From positions 1 to 64,000 of the forward strand of contig JAFGGJ010000039.1 of NCBI GenBank assembly GCA_016930595.1: a stretch of DNA of 64,000 nucleotides. The letters are read 5' to 3'. This DNA comes from Planctomycetota bacterium. GTDB lineage: Bacteria > Planctomycetota > SZUA-567 > JAFGGJ01. The position numbers were made by a program, and so were the translations under genes. Below, one piece after another: positions 25,360 through 34,245 of the stretch. Numbering within the stretch: position 1 is the stretch's first letter; each line of letters starts with the position of its first letter. The notes below the pieces were generated by a model. It saw only the letters and a program-made list of their open reading frames with translations, was not told the DNA's origin and made no database searches.

Positions 25360-26679
25360 TCAGTGATCGTTCTTGGCGGGTACCCGGAACGACAGGCCCA
25401 GCGAACTCAGTTTCATCTTGACTTCGTTCAGCGACACGAGACCGAAGTTCTTGATGCCGAGCAGGTCTTCATCCGTCATCTTTATCAGTTCGCCCAGCGT
25501 TTCCAGTCCCAGCGCTTCCAGGCCGTTCGACGCCCTTACCGACAGGTTCAGGCTTGAGACCGGCTGGTCCAGCAGCTCCGGATCCACGGCGGACCCTTCC
25601 GTCGCCGTTGTCAGCATGTGCCGTACCGCCCGTTGTGCCGTCATCTCCCGGCTCATGCCCAGCCGCAGCCCCCTGCTGGCGAGTAGCTGTTTTATCTCCC
25701 GCAGCGACGTCTCCCCGAAGTTCTTGTGGCTCAGCAGTTCGGCTTCCGTCTTCTGCACCAGGTCCCACAGCGTGTTCAGTCCCATGCGCGACAGACAGTT
25801 GCGGCTGCGTACGGACAGCTCGAATTCCGCCAGCGGCGTGCGCAGCAGCTTCCTTACCCTCTCCATTTCCTTTCGCTCGGCCTCGTCGTAGACTTCCTGC
25901 GTTGCCTCGGTCGCGGCGGTAAGGTAAAGAGCTACCCGCCTGTCCGTCGGCAGCACCCGCAGTGCCTCCTTGAAGCACGTTATGGCCTTATCCAGTTCCC
26001 CCTTGTCTTCGTAGAGCAGTCCCATGTTCACCAGCGCCCCCACGAACCGGTTCTTCGACAGCCCGGCCTCCCTGTACGCCTCCAGCGCCTCGTTGTCCTC
26101 GCCGCGCAGGTCCAGGATGTACGCCTTCCGGAACGCCGCATGCGGATGTCCGGGGCTTTTCTCGAGCGCCGCGTCGTACTTTTCCAGCGCTCCCACCCAG
26201 TCGTAGCGCATTTCGCATATCCGCCCCGCCAGGTATTCCACCTGCGCGTGCCCTTCGATTTCCCCGGGCACGTTCTTCAGTAGCTTCTCCGCTTCGTCGA
26301 GCTCCCGGGCACGGATGAGCAGTTCCACTATCTGCGGTACGGCCCACGAGTCTTTCAGTTCCTTTGCCACCGCCTTGCAGTTGCTTATCGCCGCCTCCTT
26401 CTCCCCGTCCTCGAATTCCCGCATCCCGCGCAGAAACCTCGCCAGTGCCGAACCGCTCTTTTTCACCGATTCCTTGAACCCGTCGATGTCGTCCATAATC
26501 CACTTTGCTATCGCCTCGGCGTCCTGCACCGGCAACACCCCTCCGCGGCCCAGGTACTCCTCCATTGCCTGGCGTTCCGGCAGCAGCTGCCTTACGGCGT
26601 GCCGCACCTCTATCACATCCTGCAGTCCCCATTTTTCCATCTCGAGCCTGCGGTATACCACACCTTGTCCGTTAGACAT
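25360..26679 (-). CDS. TPR protein with two RNA polymerase alpha-CTD-like domains
   Basis: A 439-residue protein. Residues about 1-120 are helical and unassigned. About 130-275 form tetratricopeptide repeats ([40 protein letters not shown]). Then come two tandem domains very like the C-terminal domain of the RNA polymerase alpha subunit: ~283-342 ([35 protein letters not shown]) and ~369-430 ([35 protein letters not shown]). Residues equivalent to the DNA-contacting Arg265 and Asn268 of the enterobacterial alpha-CTD are kept in both (SVRSRN, SVRASN). Such TPR/alpha-CTD proteins are known from planctomycete genomes but uncharacterised. Binding to UP-element-like DNA or to transcription factors is inference. 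A perfect 15-bp palindrome lies 74 bases upstream. Confidence 0.85.
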   Translation of the reverse strand: MSNGQGVVYRRLEMEKWGLQDVIEVRHAVRQLLPERQAMEEYLGRGGVLPVQDAEAIAKWIMDDIDGFKESVKKSGSALARFLRGMREFEDGEKEAAISNCKAVAKELKDSWAVPQIVELLIRARELDEAEKLLKNVPGEIEGHAQVEYLAGRICEMRYDWVGALEKYDAALEKSPGHPHAAFRKAYILDLRGEDNEALEAYREAGLSKNRFVGALVNMGLLYEDKGELDKAITCFKEALRVLPTDRRVALYLTAATEATQEVYDEAERKEMERVRKLLRTPLAEFELSVRSRNCLSRMGLNTLWDLVQKTEAELLSHKNFGETSLREIKQLLASRGLRLGMSREMTAQRAVRHMLTTATEGSAVDPELLDQPVSSLNLSVRASNGLEALGLETLGELIKMTDEDLLGIKNFGLVSLNEVKMKLSSLGLSFRVPAKNDH

Positions 26680-26753
26680 TTTCCCTCCTGGATTAACCCG
26701 TCAGAAAACCTCTTCTCCCACTATTTTAGCGGCATCACGGCCTCTTCAAGCTC

Positions 26754-26768
26754 ATTTACGCCGTAAAT
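26754..26768. promoter_or_regulatory. 15-bp perfect palindrome between divergent genes
   Basis: ATTTACG C CGTAAAT: seven-base arms around one central base. It sits in the 219-base gap between the TPR/alpha-CTD gene (start 26679, minus) and the gene starting at 26899 (plus), about 75 and 130 bases from the two starts. The size and symmetry suit an operator for a dimeric regulator. No known regulator consensus is assigned. Confidence 0.5.
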
Positions 26769-26898
26769 ACCCTTACAAAGCCCTTATGGTTTCCCGGAAT
26801 TTGCAGGCTCAATAGCCTTTTCCCTACAATAGCATCCCCTTCGTGGTTTCCCTGATCCCGCTTTTATGGTAGACTCTGCAGAAATTTGGAGCGGTTCA

Positions 26899-28677
26899 AT
26901 GAACGCCTTGACCAACTCCGGCAAACTGCTGGAGATCATCTTCGAAGAGCTGGACGCGATTTTCTTGGCGGAGGATCGTTTCCGGATGCCGCCTGATACA
27001 TGGTTCGAAGAGGCTAAGGCCGACAAAAACTGGCACGTTCTCTATCCCCTGGCCTACGCGTGGACCACGGAACACCCCGCTAACCGGTTCTACCGCAGGC
27101 CTGAAGTGCTCGATGCGCTCAGGATTATTGCCGGTCGCCTGTTCCAGTGTCGGAACGTCTATCTGCGCATACCCTATACCGTGTTGCGCTCCTATGAACT
27201 CCTCAGGGACGTACCGGGAACCGTCGATGTCGGCTGGAAGCCGCAGATCCAGGCTCTGGTCCGTTCCGCAACCATGCCGCTCCTGCTGGACCGGGAACTC
27301 CTTACAAGGTTTTCTTCGCCCAATCTAGGCTATGGCACGAACCACCACGCTTACGTGTTGCTTTGCCTGGCCGCTTATGTCTCCGTATTCCGTAATGATG
27401 ACGATTTTGAACACATGGACCCCGGTGGTGCGGCTCTCGTGGACTATACCGTAAGCTACCTCGATCGCTTCTTCGATTACATGCATCCTGACGGCTACTG
27501 GGTTGAAAGCGACGGGCCCGCTTTGTCGTACAACACCCTCAGTGCGCAATGTCTGTACCTGGCCGCCAGGATGCTTGGCCTGCTCGACAGGTACCTCGAC
27601 AGGTTGAAGCGCGCCGCCTGGTTCACCGCGGTGACAATGTATCCGAACTTGAGCATGATGGAAGTTATGAACGGGCGCTCCCAGTTCCGCAAGGGAGCTA
27701 TGCGGCTCGGTTTTACCGGTCTTATCCCGGAAGGGGCATCGCTGACGGATAAAGTGATTGATTTTCTCTATCGCACCCGCTCTGGACGAACCGGTGGCGG
27801 CGTCCCGAACGGTCTTGTCTACCTCCTTGACAGCTATCGCGAAATTTCGGCGCGGCATGACGCCGTGGCGCCACATGTCTGGGTCACGGGGGACCGCACC
27901 GAGCGTTTCTCGGACGACTACGCGGTCAAGCGGCGCAATTCCTGGATTGCGGTCGTCTCCAACCAGCAGTTCGTCCCGCGTCCTGAAGGCCACTGGAACC
28001 TCGACTACACCGCCCTCATCGGTCTGTACCATGATTCTTTCGGTACCGTTCTGTACGGTTGCAACAGCAAGGATGATCCGCTCGCCTCGACTTTCCACAA
28101 GACTTTTGACTCCTTTGACGGCGCCCCCTTGCCTCAGGGCCGGCTCATGTGGCAGTATCTCCCGGGCCGTGGACGTATCGACTGTGGTGAAGACGGCCTC
28201 CGTGTGTATCGGGAATACCGCGGGTTCGAAGGCATTGTGGATGTCTCCATGCCGGATTGCCGCTCTGCCGTCGTACGGCTCCATGCCCGCGCGCGCCGCA
28301 GCACGTACCCCGTTTTCGCAACCCTTCAGCCCGCTTTGAAATACGCGTCCAGATTCAGGGATGCCCACGGCCGGATACATGAGATTTCGGCGGACCCTTT
28401 TCGGTTAACCGCCGAAGAACTAGGCGGAACCATTGTCATCGACCCGGAAGATACCCCCAACTGCTTCCTTGATGCCGGAAAATCCCCGGCCGCATTGTAT
28501 CTGCCTCCCGGCGCGGTCCTGATCTGGCCGCATGCCATGTGGGACCCCTACGACCTCGTCAATCACAGGTTCGTCGATATCGACAAAATGTCTGTCCTGT
28601 TGGAAATACCTCTGGGGCCGGAAGGGGCGGTCTTGAATATCGAAATAGATCCGCCCTCGCACGCCGCTGCCCGCTGA
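26899..28677 (+). CDS. Putative polysaccharide-active enzyme (heparinase/lyase-like alpha-toroid)
   Basis: A 592-residue soluble protein without a signal peptide. The N-terminal ~330 residues are helical with aromatic-rich motifs (GYGTNHHAYVLLCLAAYVS; DGYWVESDGPALSYNTLSAQ) like the (alpha/alpha) toroid of heparinase II/III and related polysaccharide lyases. The C-terminal half looks like a beta-sandwich (DGLRVYREYRGFEGIVDVSM). Tyr/His/Asn residues suitable for lyase catalysis are present but I cannot assign them. The ATG at 26899 follows GGAG; an upstream ATG at 26866 lacks a site. The family assignment is tentative and the substrate unknown. Confidence 0.5.
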   Translation: MNALTNSGKLLEIIFEELDAIFLAEDRFRMPPDTWFEEAKADKNWHVLYPLAYAWTTEHPANRFYRRPEVLDALRIIAGRLFQCRNVYLRIPYTVLRSYELLRDVPGTVDVGWKPQIQALVRSATMPLLLDRELLTRFSSPNLGYGTNHHAYVLLCLAAYVSVFRNDDDFEHMDPGGAALVDYTVSYLDRFFDYMHPDGYWVESDGPALSYNTLSAQCLYLAARMLGLLDRYLDRLKRAAWFTAVTMYPNLSMMEVMNGRSQFRKGAMRLGFTGLIPEGASLTDKVIDFLYRTRSGRTGGGVPNGLVYLLDSYREISARHDAVAPHVWVTGDRTERFSDDYAVKRRNSWIAVVSNQQFVPRPEGHWNLDYTALIGLYHDSFGTVLYGCNSKDDPLASTFHKTFDSFDGAPLPQGRLMWQYLPGRGRIDCGEDGLRVYREYRGFEGIVDVSMPDCRSAVVRLHARARRSTYPVFATLQPALKYASRFRDAHGRIHEISADPFRLTAEELGGTIVIDPEDTPNCFLDAGKSPAALYLPPGAVLIWPHAMWDPYDLVNHRFVDIDKMSVLLEIPLGPEGAVLNIEIDPPSHAAAR

Positions 28678-28725
28678 GCCTTGCTCCACACCCCCTGCGA
28701 TGATGCTGCGTTCACCCACCCGGCA

Positions 28726-28754
28726 TTGACACACCGCCTTCTATCGTGTATGCT
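28726..28754 (+). promoter_or_regulatory. Sigma-70-type promoter of the lysine-rich protein gene
   Basis: TTGACA (28726-28731), 17-base spacer, TATGCT (28749-28754). The predicted start near 28761 gives a leader of about 87 bases to the ATG at 28848 and rules out the upstream in-frame ATG at 28746 as the translation start. Confidence 0.65.
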
Positions 28755-28847
28755 CATATGGATGGAAGGGTTACCGGGACACCCGTGCTCCACAACGCCT
28801 CGGGGGATGACGGCTGCGCTGTTCTTTATGGAAAGGCGGTAGTTGGC

Positions 28848-29147
28848 ATGGCCAAGAAACCGGAAAAGCACACTGCAATTGGCGACTTCTTCAACAAGAC
28901 TGTATTGTCGGCGAAAGGAACGGCGAAAAAGGCGCTGGACACCGCCAGAAAGTGGTCGAAAAAGAAGTCATCCAGGAAAAGCGAGAAAAGCGCGGGAGGC
29001 AAAGATATCGACGCCGTTCTCAAGTCCATTGACCAGCGCCTCAAGAACATCGAAACCGGCCTCGCAAAATTGACCGGCGCCCCGAAAAAATCTAAGCCGG
29101 CGTCCAAGTCCAAACCAAAGGCAAAGTCTAACAAGACGGCCGGATAG
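28848..29147 (+). CDS. Small lysine-rich protein
   Basis: A 99-residue, very basic protein. An amphipathic helical first half (IGDFFNKTVLSAKGTAKKALDTARKW) leads to a short predicted coiled coil (DIDAVLKSIDQRLKNIETGLAKL) and a lysine/serine/alanine/proline tail (SKPASKSKPKAKSNK) like histone-H1-type tails. Nucleic-acid binding or a phasin-like role is possible but unproven. The start is fixed by the promoter at 28726-28754; GGCGG precedes the ATG. It converges on the flagellar operon. Confidence 0.7.
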   Translation: MAKKPEKHTAIGDFFNKTVLSAKGTAKKALDTARKWSKKKSSRKSEKSAGGKDIDAVLKSIDQRLKNIETGLAKLTGAPKKSKPASKSKPKAKSNKTAG

Positions 29148-29230
29148 GGCCTTGCTGCTCAATTGTCAGCGCTCTAACCCCTTATCCCCATTCTGATTAG
29201 AAAACCCAGGCCGCCAGGGCTACGGCTGCC

Positions 29231-29258
29231 CCTGAAACGGGACAAGGTTCGTTTCAGG
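29231..29258. terminator. Hairpin between convergent genes
   Basis: CCTGAAACG (29231-29239) and CGTTTCAGG (29250-29258) form a perfect 9-bp stem with a 10-base loop between the lysine-rich gene and csrA. It could end transcription from both sides, but neither side has a run of T, so termination is only suggested. Confidence 0.4.
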
Positions 29259-29298
29259 CCTCCGAAAAGGGACGAACGGCCGGTACTGTTGCCGCGGT

Positions 29299-29637
29299 TT
29301 AGGGGAGGGAGGAATTGTTGCTGGACTCTTTGTCGGCACCGTTTTCAGGCGGGATGTCCGGTTTGCCTGATACGAGCTTGTCAAGAGGTGTTTTGCCGGG
29401 CAGGACGGAAAGCGTGCCCCCGTCTGCAGCCGGGGCGGGGAGCCCCTCCGCTGCTCCGGTAGCGGCCTCGGCGTTTTCCTGCCGGATGGCTTCCCAGACT
29501 TCGCTCCGGTGAATGCTGACGGACTTCGGGGCGTCGATACTCAACTTCACCTGTCCGCCGCTGACGGTCACCACGGTGACGCGGACCGTCCCGCCGATGA
29601 CGATCGACTCGCCCTGGCGTCGGCTGAGGACTAGCAC
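29299..29637 (-). CDS. csrA: Carbon storage regulator CsrA with C-terminal extension
   Basis: A 112-residue RNA-binding regulator. The first ~61 residues are canonical CsrA (MLVLSRRQGESIVIGG, VKLSIDAPKSVSIHRSEVWEAI), including the GGA-binding region. A ~50-residue Ala/Pro/Gly-rich extension (about 62-112) is not part of the normal 60-70-residue protein. The GTG start at 29637 overlaps fliW by 7 bases. As last gene of the flagellar operon and partner of FliW, it should repress flagellin translation until FliW binds it. Confidence 0.92.
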   Translation of the reverse strand: MLVLSRRQGESIVIGGTVRVTVVTVSGGQVKLSIDAPKSVSIHRSEVWEAIRQENAEAATGAAEGLPAPAADGGTLSVLPGKTPLDKLVSGKPDIPPENGADKESSNNSSLP

Positions 29638-30125
29638 GAGGTTTCTCCGGCATCCGCAGCGGGCGGGGCGGGAGCGTCGGCTGGGGGTGCTATTCTTCTT
29701 ACGATGAGGGGGTGTCTTATGGGGTAGTTTTCTTCCAGGATGACCTGGGCGCCGAGCCGTTTTTCCACGTTGAAGACGAGCGGGGCCAGCAGGTTGCAGG
29801 TGGCCCGGGCAAGGTCTCCAGGGACGGTGATTATAACCGCTATGGCGGCGTCTTCGGAGCTGGCGAGTTCCAGCGGGTCGAGCGTTTCGCCATGCGCCCT
29901 TACGACATAATCCGGCACGATAGCCGAAGGGTCCGCGACCACGAAGGCCACAGCGGGTTCTTCCGCAGACTGCAGCCACTTCAGCGGCGTGCCTTCCGGC
30001 CCCTCCAGAATGACGAACTTCCTGAGGTGTTCAAACCCCACGATGCCGTTCGGAAACGTGACGAGGACGGATTCGTCTACCGATACGTCTCCAAAACGCG
30101 TGGTCGGTATACTCGTCTGGGGCAT
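29631..30125 (-). CDS. fliW: Flagellar assembly factor FliW
   Basis: A 164-residue antagonist of CsrA that also binds flagellin, coupling flagellin synthesis to secretion. Family landmarks: TTRFGDVSVDESVLVTFPNGIVGFEHLRKF near the N-terminus, LKWLQSAEEPAVAFVVADP centrally, and the LEENYPIRHPL stretch. It overlaps csrA by 7 bases and lies 8 bases after flgL, the standard flgL-fliW-csrA order. Confidence 0.95.
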   Translation of the reverse strand: MPQTSIPTTRFGDVSVDESVLVTFPNGIVGFEHLRKFVILEGPEGTPLKWLQSAEEPAVAFVVADPSAIVPDYVVRAHGETLDPLELASSEDAAIAVIITVPGDLARATCNLLAPLVFNVEKRLGAQVILEENYPIRHPLIVRRIAPPADAPAPPAADAGETSC

Positions 30126-30133
30126 GGTCTCTC

Positions 30134-31690
30134 CTACAGGAAGTCTACCAGCGACAGCGGGAGTATTTCGGAAGCGACCCTGAGAGCGGCTTCGGCGGCG
30201 GTTTTCCTTTCGGAAAACCGGACGGCCAGTTCAGCCAGGTCCGCATCCACCGTGTCGGACAACAGCCCCGCCACGGTCACTTTCCGGTCTTCCGCCCGTG
30301 CCATGGAATCTTCTATGCGGTCAAGCCGGGAGCCGATCCTCCCCTGTGCCGCCAGCAACAGGTCGAGGCTCGTATCGATGTCGTCCACCGCCGCCTGGAT
30401 GCCTGCGGTGTCGTCCGCGGCCAGGGCGTCGCGTAGCGCCTGCAGGGATGAGAAAAGGTCGGTGCCGGTGATTGCGCCCGTGGCGAACCCGAGGTCGCCG
30501 GCTGTGGTGCCGGACGTCGCCACGTCGAGAGGGCTTCCGGAAGTCCTCCCGACGAGTTCCAGGGCCATGCCGTCGCTGGACATCTGGATAAAGACCGTGT
30601 TCCCTTGGGCGCCGAAAGCGTTGATGAGATCCTGGACGGTGCCGCCGAGATGTGCGGAAATGACGGTATAGGTGGTGCCGCCGTGGACAACAGTAAACCC
30701 GGAAGTGTCGACGCCCGCTCCGCCGTTCAGATCGGCGAGGCGTGTTTGCCGGCCGATGACGGGATCGAGGTCGGAGCCGTCGATGACGCCGGCGGGCGCA
30801 CTGCCGCGGATCCCCAGAGAAAGCGCGGCCATGCCGCCGGCCAGGTCTTCGACCATAAGCGGTCCGCCGCCGGTGTCGGTCAGGCAGATGCCGTCACGGG
30901 TGGCGTTATATCCCACGGTGACCACGCCCGCGGTGGCGGATTCGATGCGTTGTCTGACGTCATCGATATTTCTGAGGTGGGAAAGGTCAATTTCCACCCG
31001 CCCGCCGGAAAATGTGATCCGGACAGAGCCGTCGAGAACGCCGGTGCCGGAGTTGAGGTCGTTTGCAGCCGTGGAAATGCCGCCGACTTCACCGAAGTAG
31101 AGGGCCGGGTCGAGGTCGGACGTACCGGTGCGTTCCGACAGCGAGCCGAAGACCATGGTGCCCGGCAGCGACGTCGCAAGAAGACTGGCGGGGCTGATTT
31201 CGATGGGTATGGCGTCATCGTTGCCGGTGTAGAGGACGCCGGCGGGAGTCTTGACGTAAGGGGCGGCGGAAGTGCTGGTGCCGGCAAAGACGTATCGGTT
31301 GCGGAAATGGAGGTTCGCTGCGGCGAGAATGGTGTCGATGGTCGAGTCGATAGCCACCGCCATGGCGGCGCGCGTGTCGGCCGAAGCAGTGCCTGAGGCC
31401 TGCTGAATGGCGATGGACCGGGCGTCCTGCAGGGCGGATACGACGTCGGAAAAGGCGCCTTCGGCGGTGGAGAGAAAAGACCTGGCGGATTCCATGTTCC
31501 TGAGCGAGACGTCCAGTTTCTTGCCGCAGTATTCGTAACCGATGGCGAGTGCGGAGCGGATGGGGTCGTCGGAGGGCCTGTTGACTTCCTTGCCGGAGGC
31601 GAGGGCCTGCTGGATTTTGAGCAGCGCGAGGGAGTTGAGGTTCATGTCTCTCAGGAAGGTGTTTACTGCCATCTGATTGGTGAGGCGCAT
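30134..31690 (-). CDS. flgL: Flagellar hook-associated protein FlgL
   Basis: A 518-residue hook-filament junction protein (HAP3), larger than the ~317-residue enterobacterial protein because of an expanded middle. The N-terminal flagellin-like D0/D1 helix has MNLNSLALLKIQQALASGKEVNRPSDDP. The C-terminal helix (DVDADLAELAVRFSERKTAAEAALRVAS, read in parts) ends the protein. It follows flgK by 10 bases. Confidence 0.92.
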   Translation of the reverse strand: MRLTNQMAVNTFLRDMNLNSLALLKIQQALASGKEVNRPSDDPIRSALAIGYEYCGKKLDVSLRNMESARSFLSTAEGAFSDVVSALQDARSIAIQQASGTASADTRAAMAVAIDSTIDTILAAANLHFRNRYVFAGTSTSAAPYVKTPAGVLYTGNDDAIPIEISPASLLATSLPGTMVFGSLSERTGTSDLDPALYFGEVGGISTAANDLNSGTGVLDGSVRITFSGGRVEIDLSHLRNIDDVRQRIESATAGVVTVGYNATRDGICLTDTGGGPLMVEDLAGGMAALSLGIRGSAPAGVIDGSDLDPVIGRQTRLADLNGGAGVDTSGFTVVHGGTTYTVISAHLGGTVQDLINAFGAQGNTVFIQMSSDGMALELVGRTSGSPLDVATSGTTAGDLGFATGAITGTDLFSSLQALRDALAADDTAGIQAAVDDIDTSLDLLLAAQGRIGSRLDRIEDSMARAEDRKVTVAGLLSDTVDADLAELAVRFSERKTAAEAALRVASEILPLSLVDFL

Positions 31691-31700
31691 GCCCGGCTCC

Positions 31701-33404
31701 TTACATTTCGATCAGTGTATTAAGAAGCTGATCTACGATGGAGATGAACTTGGCGACGCCCTGGTATGCCCGCTGGTACTGGATGAGGTTGGCGAGTTCT
31801 TCATCGAGGCTGACGCCGGCGATTTCCTGGCGCTCGTTCTGCAGGCTGAGTACGATGTCCGACTGGTTCTGGTGAGCGTCCTGGGCGGCGAGGGAGTCGC
31901 TGCCCAGGGAGCCGACAAGGGACTGGTAGGCGTCTTCGAGAGAGAGAGAGGTATCGAGGAACGGGGCGCCGGTGACAAGGGACGCGAGTTGCAGGATCCT
32001 GGAGTTATCCCCGGGGACAAGGGTTTCGGCGCAGGCGATGAATTCGGGATGCGATTCGAGGTCGGGGGAGAGCGCGATGGTGGAGGCGTCATAGCCGCTG
32101 AATAGGCCGCTGAGACCAAGGGTGGCAAGGATGCCGCCGGAGTCTTCCGAAAAGTAGAAGCCGTAGCCCGATTCGGCCTGCAGGACGACCCGGCCATGGT
32201 TGTCGACGCCGGCGGTGACGCCGACGAGGGCGTCGATCCTTTCCACAAGGCCGGAGACGGAACCGGCGAGCGGCTCCGATAGGTCGTAGTCGATGACGTG
32301 GCGTTGCACGAGACCCGAGGCCTGTTCGATGACGTCGATGGCGAGGCGGCCGTCCTGGATGGAGAAAACGCCGTTGCGCGGCTGGAAGTCAAACGTGAGG
32401 CTGCCGAGGTCCGCGGAAGGATCAAGCACCCGGTTGGACCCCTGCATGGACTCGCGCGGGACGAGGCCCGCACCGACGGAATGCATGCGGTTGACCTGCC
32501 AAATGAGGCTGGCGGCGAAATCATCGAACCATTGGCGGTATTCGGGGATGATCTCGTCGCGGGCTTCGACGGCGCCGGCGAGTTCCCCGCCGGTTATGGC
32601 GAGGTCGGCGTCGTCTTCCGCAAAGACGAGCTTGAAGCCGCCGGTGGAAGAATCCCTGCGCGCAGCGACCTGGTGCGCGGTGCCGAAGTAGACCAGCGGC
32701 CTGCCCATGGCGGAAACTATGACGCCGCCGCGGGAATCTTCCTGGATACTGACCGCGACGATTTCGGAGAGTTCCTGCATCAGCCGGCCGCGGTCGTCGC
32801 GCAGGTCGTTGGCGGATATCCCGGAACCGCCGGCTTCGGTCTGGACGATGCTGGAGTTCAGGCGGGCGATTTCGGCGGTGATGGTGTTGATTCGGGACGC
32901 CTGGCTCTGAATTTCGAGATCCACGCGTTTCCACATGGCGTCCAGCTGCGACGTTATGGAACGGAAAACATCGGTGAGGCTGCCGACCTGTTCGAGCAGT
33001 TGCTGGCGGATGGGGAGGCTTTCGACGTCGGAAGCCACGTCGTTCATTACGGCGAAAAGGCTGTAGAGGGAATCTCCCAAGTCGGCGTCGCCGAGTTCGT
33101 TGAGGAAGCCTTCGAGAGCGTTGAAGGTGCGCTGGAGAACTTCCCATCGCTGGTTCTCGCTGGAAGCCGCCCTGACCTGCGCGTCGAGAAAGGCGGAGGC
33201 CATGCTTTCGACCGCACCGACCATCGAGCCGCGGCCGATATCGCCGTAGACCCGGTGGTTGGGCGTGCGTGCCTGGAAGAGGACACGCTGGCGCGAGTAG
33301 CCCGGCGTCGCGACGTTGGCTATATTATGGCCGGTCGTTTCGATGGCGGCCCTGTACGCGGAAAGTGCGCTGGATCCGATTTTAAGGGCTTCGATGGCGG
33401 GCAT
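31701..33404 (-). CDS. flgK: Flagellar hook-associated protein FlgK
   Basis: A 567-residue HAP1 that joins hook to filament. The N-terminus has SALSAYRAAIETTGHNIANVATPGYSRQ, the rod/hook/HAP motif; the C-terminus (LDEELANLIQYQRAYQGVAKFISIVDQLLNTLIEM) is the matching C-terminal helix. Length is normal. It lies between the FlgN-like chaperone gene and flgL. Confidence 0.95.
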   Translation of the reverse strand: MPAIEALKIGSSALSAYRAAIETTGHNIANVATPGYSRQRVLFQARTPNHRVYGDIGRGSMVGAVESMASAFLDAQVRAASSENQRWEVLQRTFNALEGFLNELGDADLGDSLYSLFAVMNDVASDVESLPIRQQLLEQVGSLTDVFRSITSQLDAMWKRVDLEIQSQASRINTITAEIARLNSSIVQTEAGGSGISANDLRDDRGRLMQELSEIVAVSIQEDSRGGVIVSAMGRPLVYFGTAHQVAARRDSSTGGFKLVFAEDDADLAITGGELAGAVEARDEIIPEYRQWFDDFAASLIWQVNRMHSVGAGLVPRESMQGSNRVLDPSADLGSLTFDFQPRNGVFSIQDGRLAIDVIEQASGLVQRHVIDYDLSEPLAGSVSGLVERIDALVGVTAGVDNHGRVVLQAESGYGFYFSEDSGGILATLGLSGLFSGYDASTIALSPDLESHPEFIACAETLVPGDNSRILQLASLVTGAPFLDTSLSLEDAYQSLVGSLGSDSLAAQDAHQNQSDIVLSLQNERQEIAGVSLDEELANLIQYQRAYQGVAKFISIVDQLLNTLIEM

Positions 33405-33416
33405 GAGTGGATCCTT

Positions 33417-33914
33417 TCACGCGGTGGCATCAACGATGCCGAGGTTGCCGCTTATGGGGGGGGTGCCGGGGCGATAGGTGGCTTTGAGACCGGTGGCTTC
33501 TCCAATGGCGGACAGAATCCCGTCGAGGTGCGAGAGGTGGAGACGGGCGAAGTAGTTGAGACTCCTGAGTTCCCGGCGGAGGGAAAGCGAGGCGGCCTTG
33601 AGGCGCGATTCGGCTCCGACCACGGATGGCCGCACGTCGGGCGGCAGGTCCTGCAGCGCGAGGTCGAGAGCGGAAGAGTCCGATATGCCGGTTTTCCTGA
33701 GTATGCCGCGCCTGAGCATTGTGGCAAGTTTGAGCCTGTCGATGACGGAGGCGAACCGGGACGTCCAGGAGGAGATGTCCGAGGAGCCGAAGGAGGAGAG
33801 GCCGGACCGCAGCGCGGCAATGGATGCCGCGGCCTGTTCAAGCGAACGGGTGATTTCGTCGTCCCGCAGACCTAGAGCGACGAGCAGGGGCTGAGGAGTT
33901 CGGCTTTTGTGCAT
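33417..33914 (-). CDS. flgN: FlgN-like flagellar export chaperone
   Basis: A 165-residue mostly helical, Leu/Ser/Arg-rich protein immediately upstream of flgK, the usual place of FlgN, which escorts FlgK and FlgL to the export gate. Sequence identity to known FlgN is low, so the call depends on position, size and helical character. Its start overlaps the end of the rod-binding gene by 43 bases in a different frame, an unusually long overlap. Confidence 0.6.
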   Translation of the reverse strand: MHKSRTPQPLLVALGLRDDEITRSLEQAAASIAALRSGLSSFGSSDISSWTSRFASVIDRLKLATMLRRGILRKTGISDSSALDLALQDLPPDVRPSVVGAESRLKAASLSLRRELRSLNYFARLHLSHLDGILSAIGEATGLKATYRPGTPPISGNLGIVDATA

Positions 33915-34237
33915 CGGCCGTGCCTTTCGAGTTGGTTGTAGATGGAATCAGCAATGCCGAAGCCGCGCCCGGAACGGCCCACGCGGTCAGCGACTTCGAC
34001 TTCCCAGAGGCTCTTGAACATGTCTTCGCCGGCCGCCTGAGGAAGAAAATCACTGCGGGTCACGGTCTGACGCATCTGGCGCATCAGGACGGACAGGAAG
34101 ATGCTTTCCATTTCGGTGCAGAGTTCGCGGAGCCTGGAGTTGTCGGAGGCGACGGGAGCGGGAGCCGCCGGATCGGGCGGAAAGAGGCCCCGCATGGCCT
34201 TGAGTGCGAGTTGTCCGACCGATATCGCCGCAGCCAC
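33872..34237 (-). CDS. flgJ: Rod-binding protein FlgJ-like (no muramidase domain)
   Basis: A 121-residue protein equal to the N-terminal rod-cap part of FlgJ: LRELCTEMESIFLSVLMRQMRQTV then GEDMFKSLWEVEVADRVGRSGRGFGIADSIYNQL. The peptidoglycan hydrolase half of enterobacterial FlgJ is absent, as in many non-gammaproteobacteria, so another enzyme must open the wall. GTG start, 8 bases after flgI. Confidence 0.88.
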   Translation of the reverse strand: MAAAISVGQLALKAMRGLFPPDPAAPAPVASDNSRLRELCTEMESIFLSVLMRQMRQTVTRSDFLPQAAGEDMFKSLWEVEVADRVGRSGRGFGIADSIYNQLERHGRCTKAELLSPCSSL

Positions 34238-34245
34238 CTGAACCT

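Noticed and set aside
29182-29190. TTATCCCCA, one base from a DnaA box, near the composition switch at 29 kb
   Set aside because: A single imperfect box without dnaA, dnaN or a box cluster does not support a replication origin.
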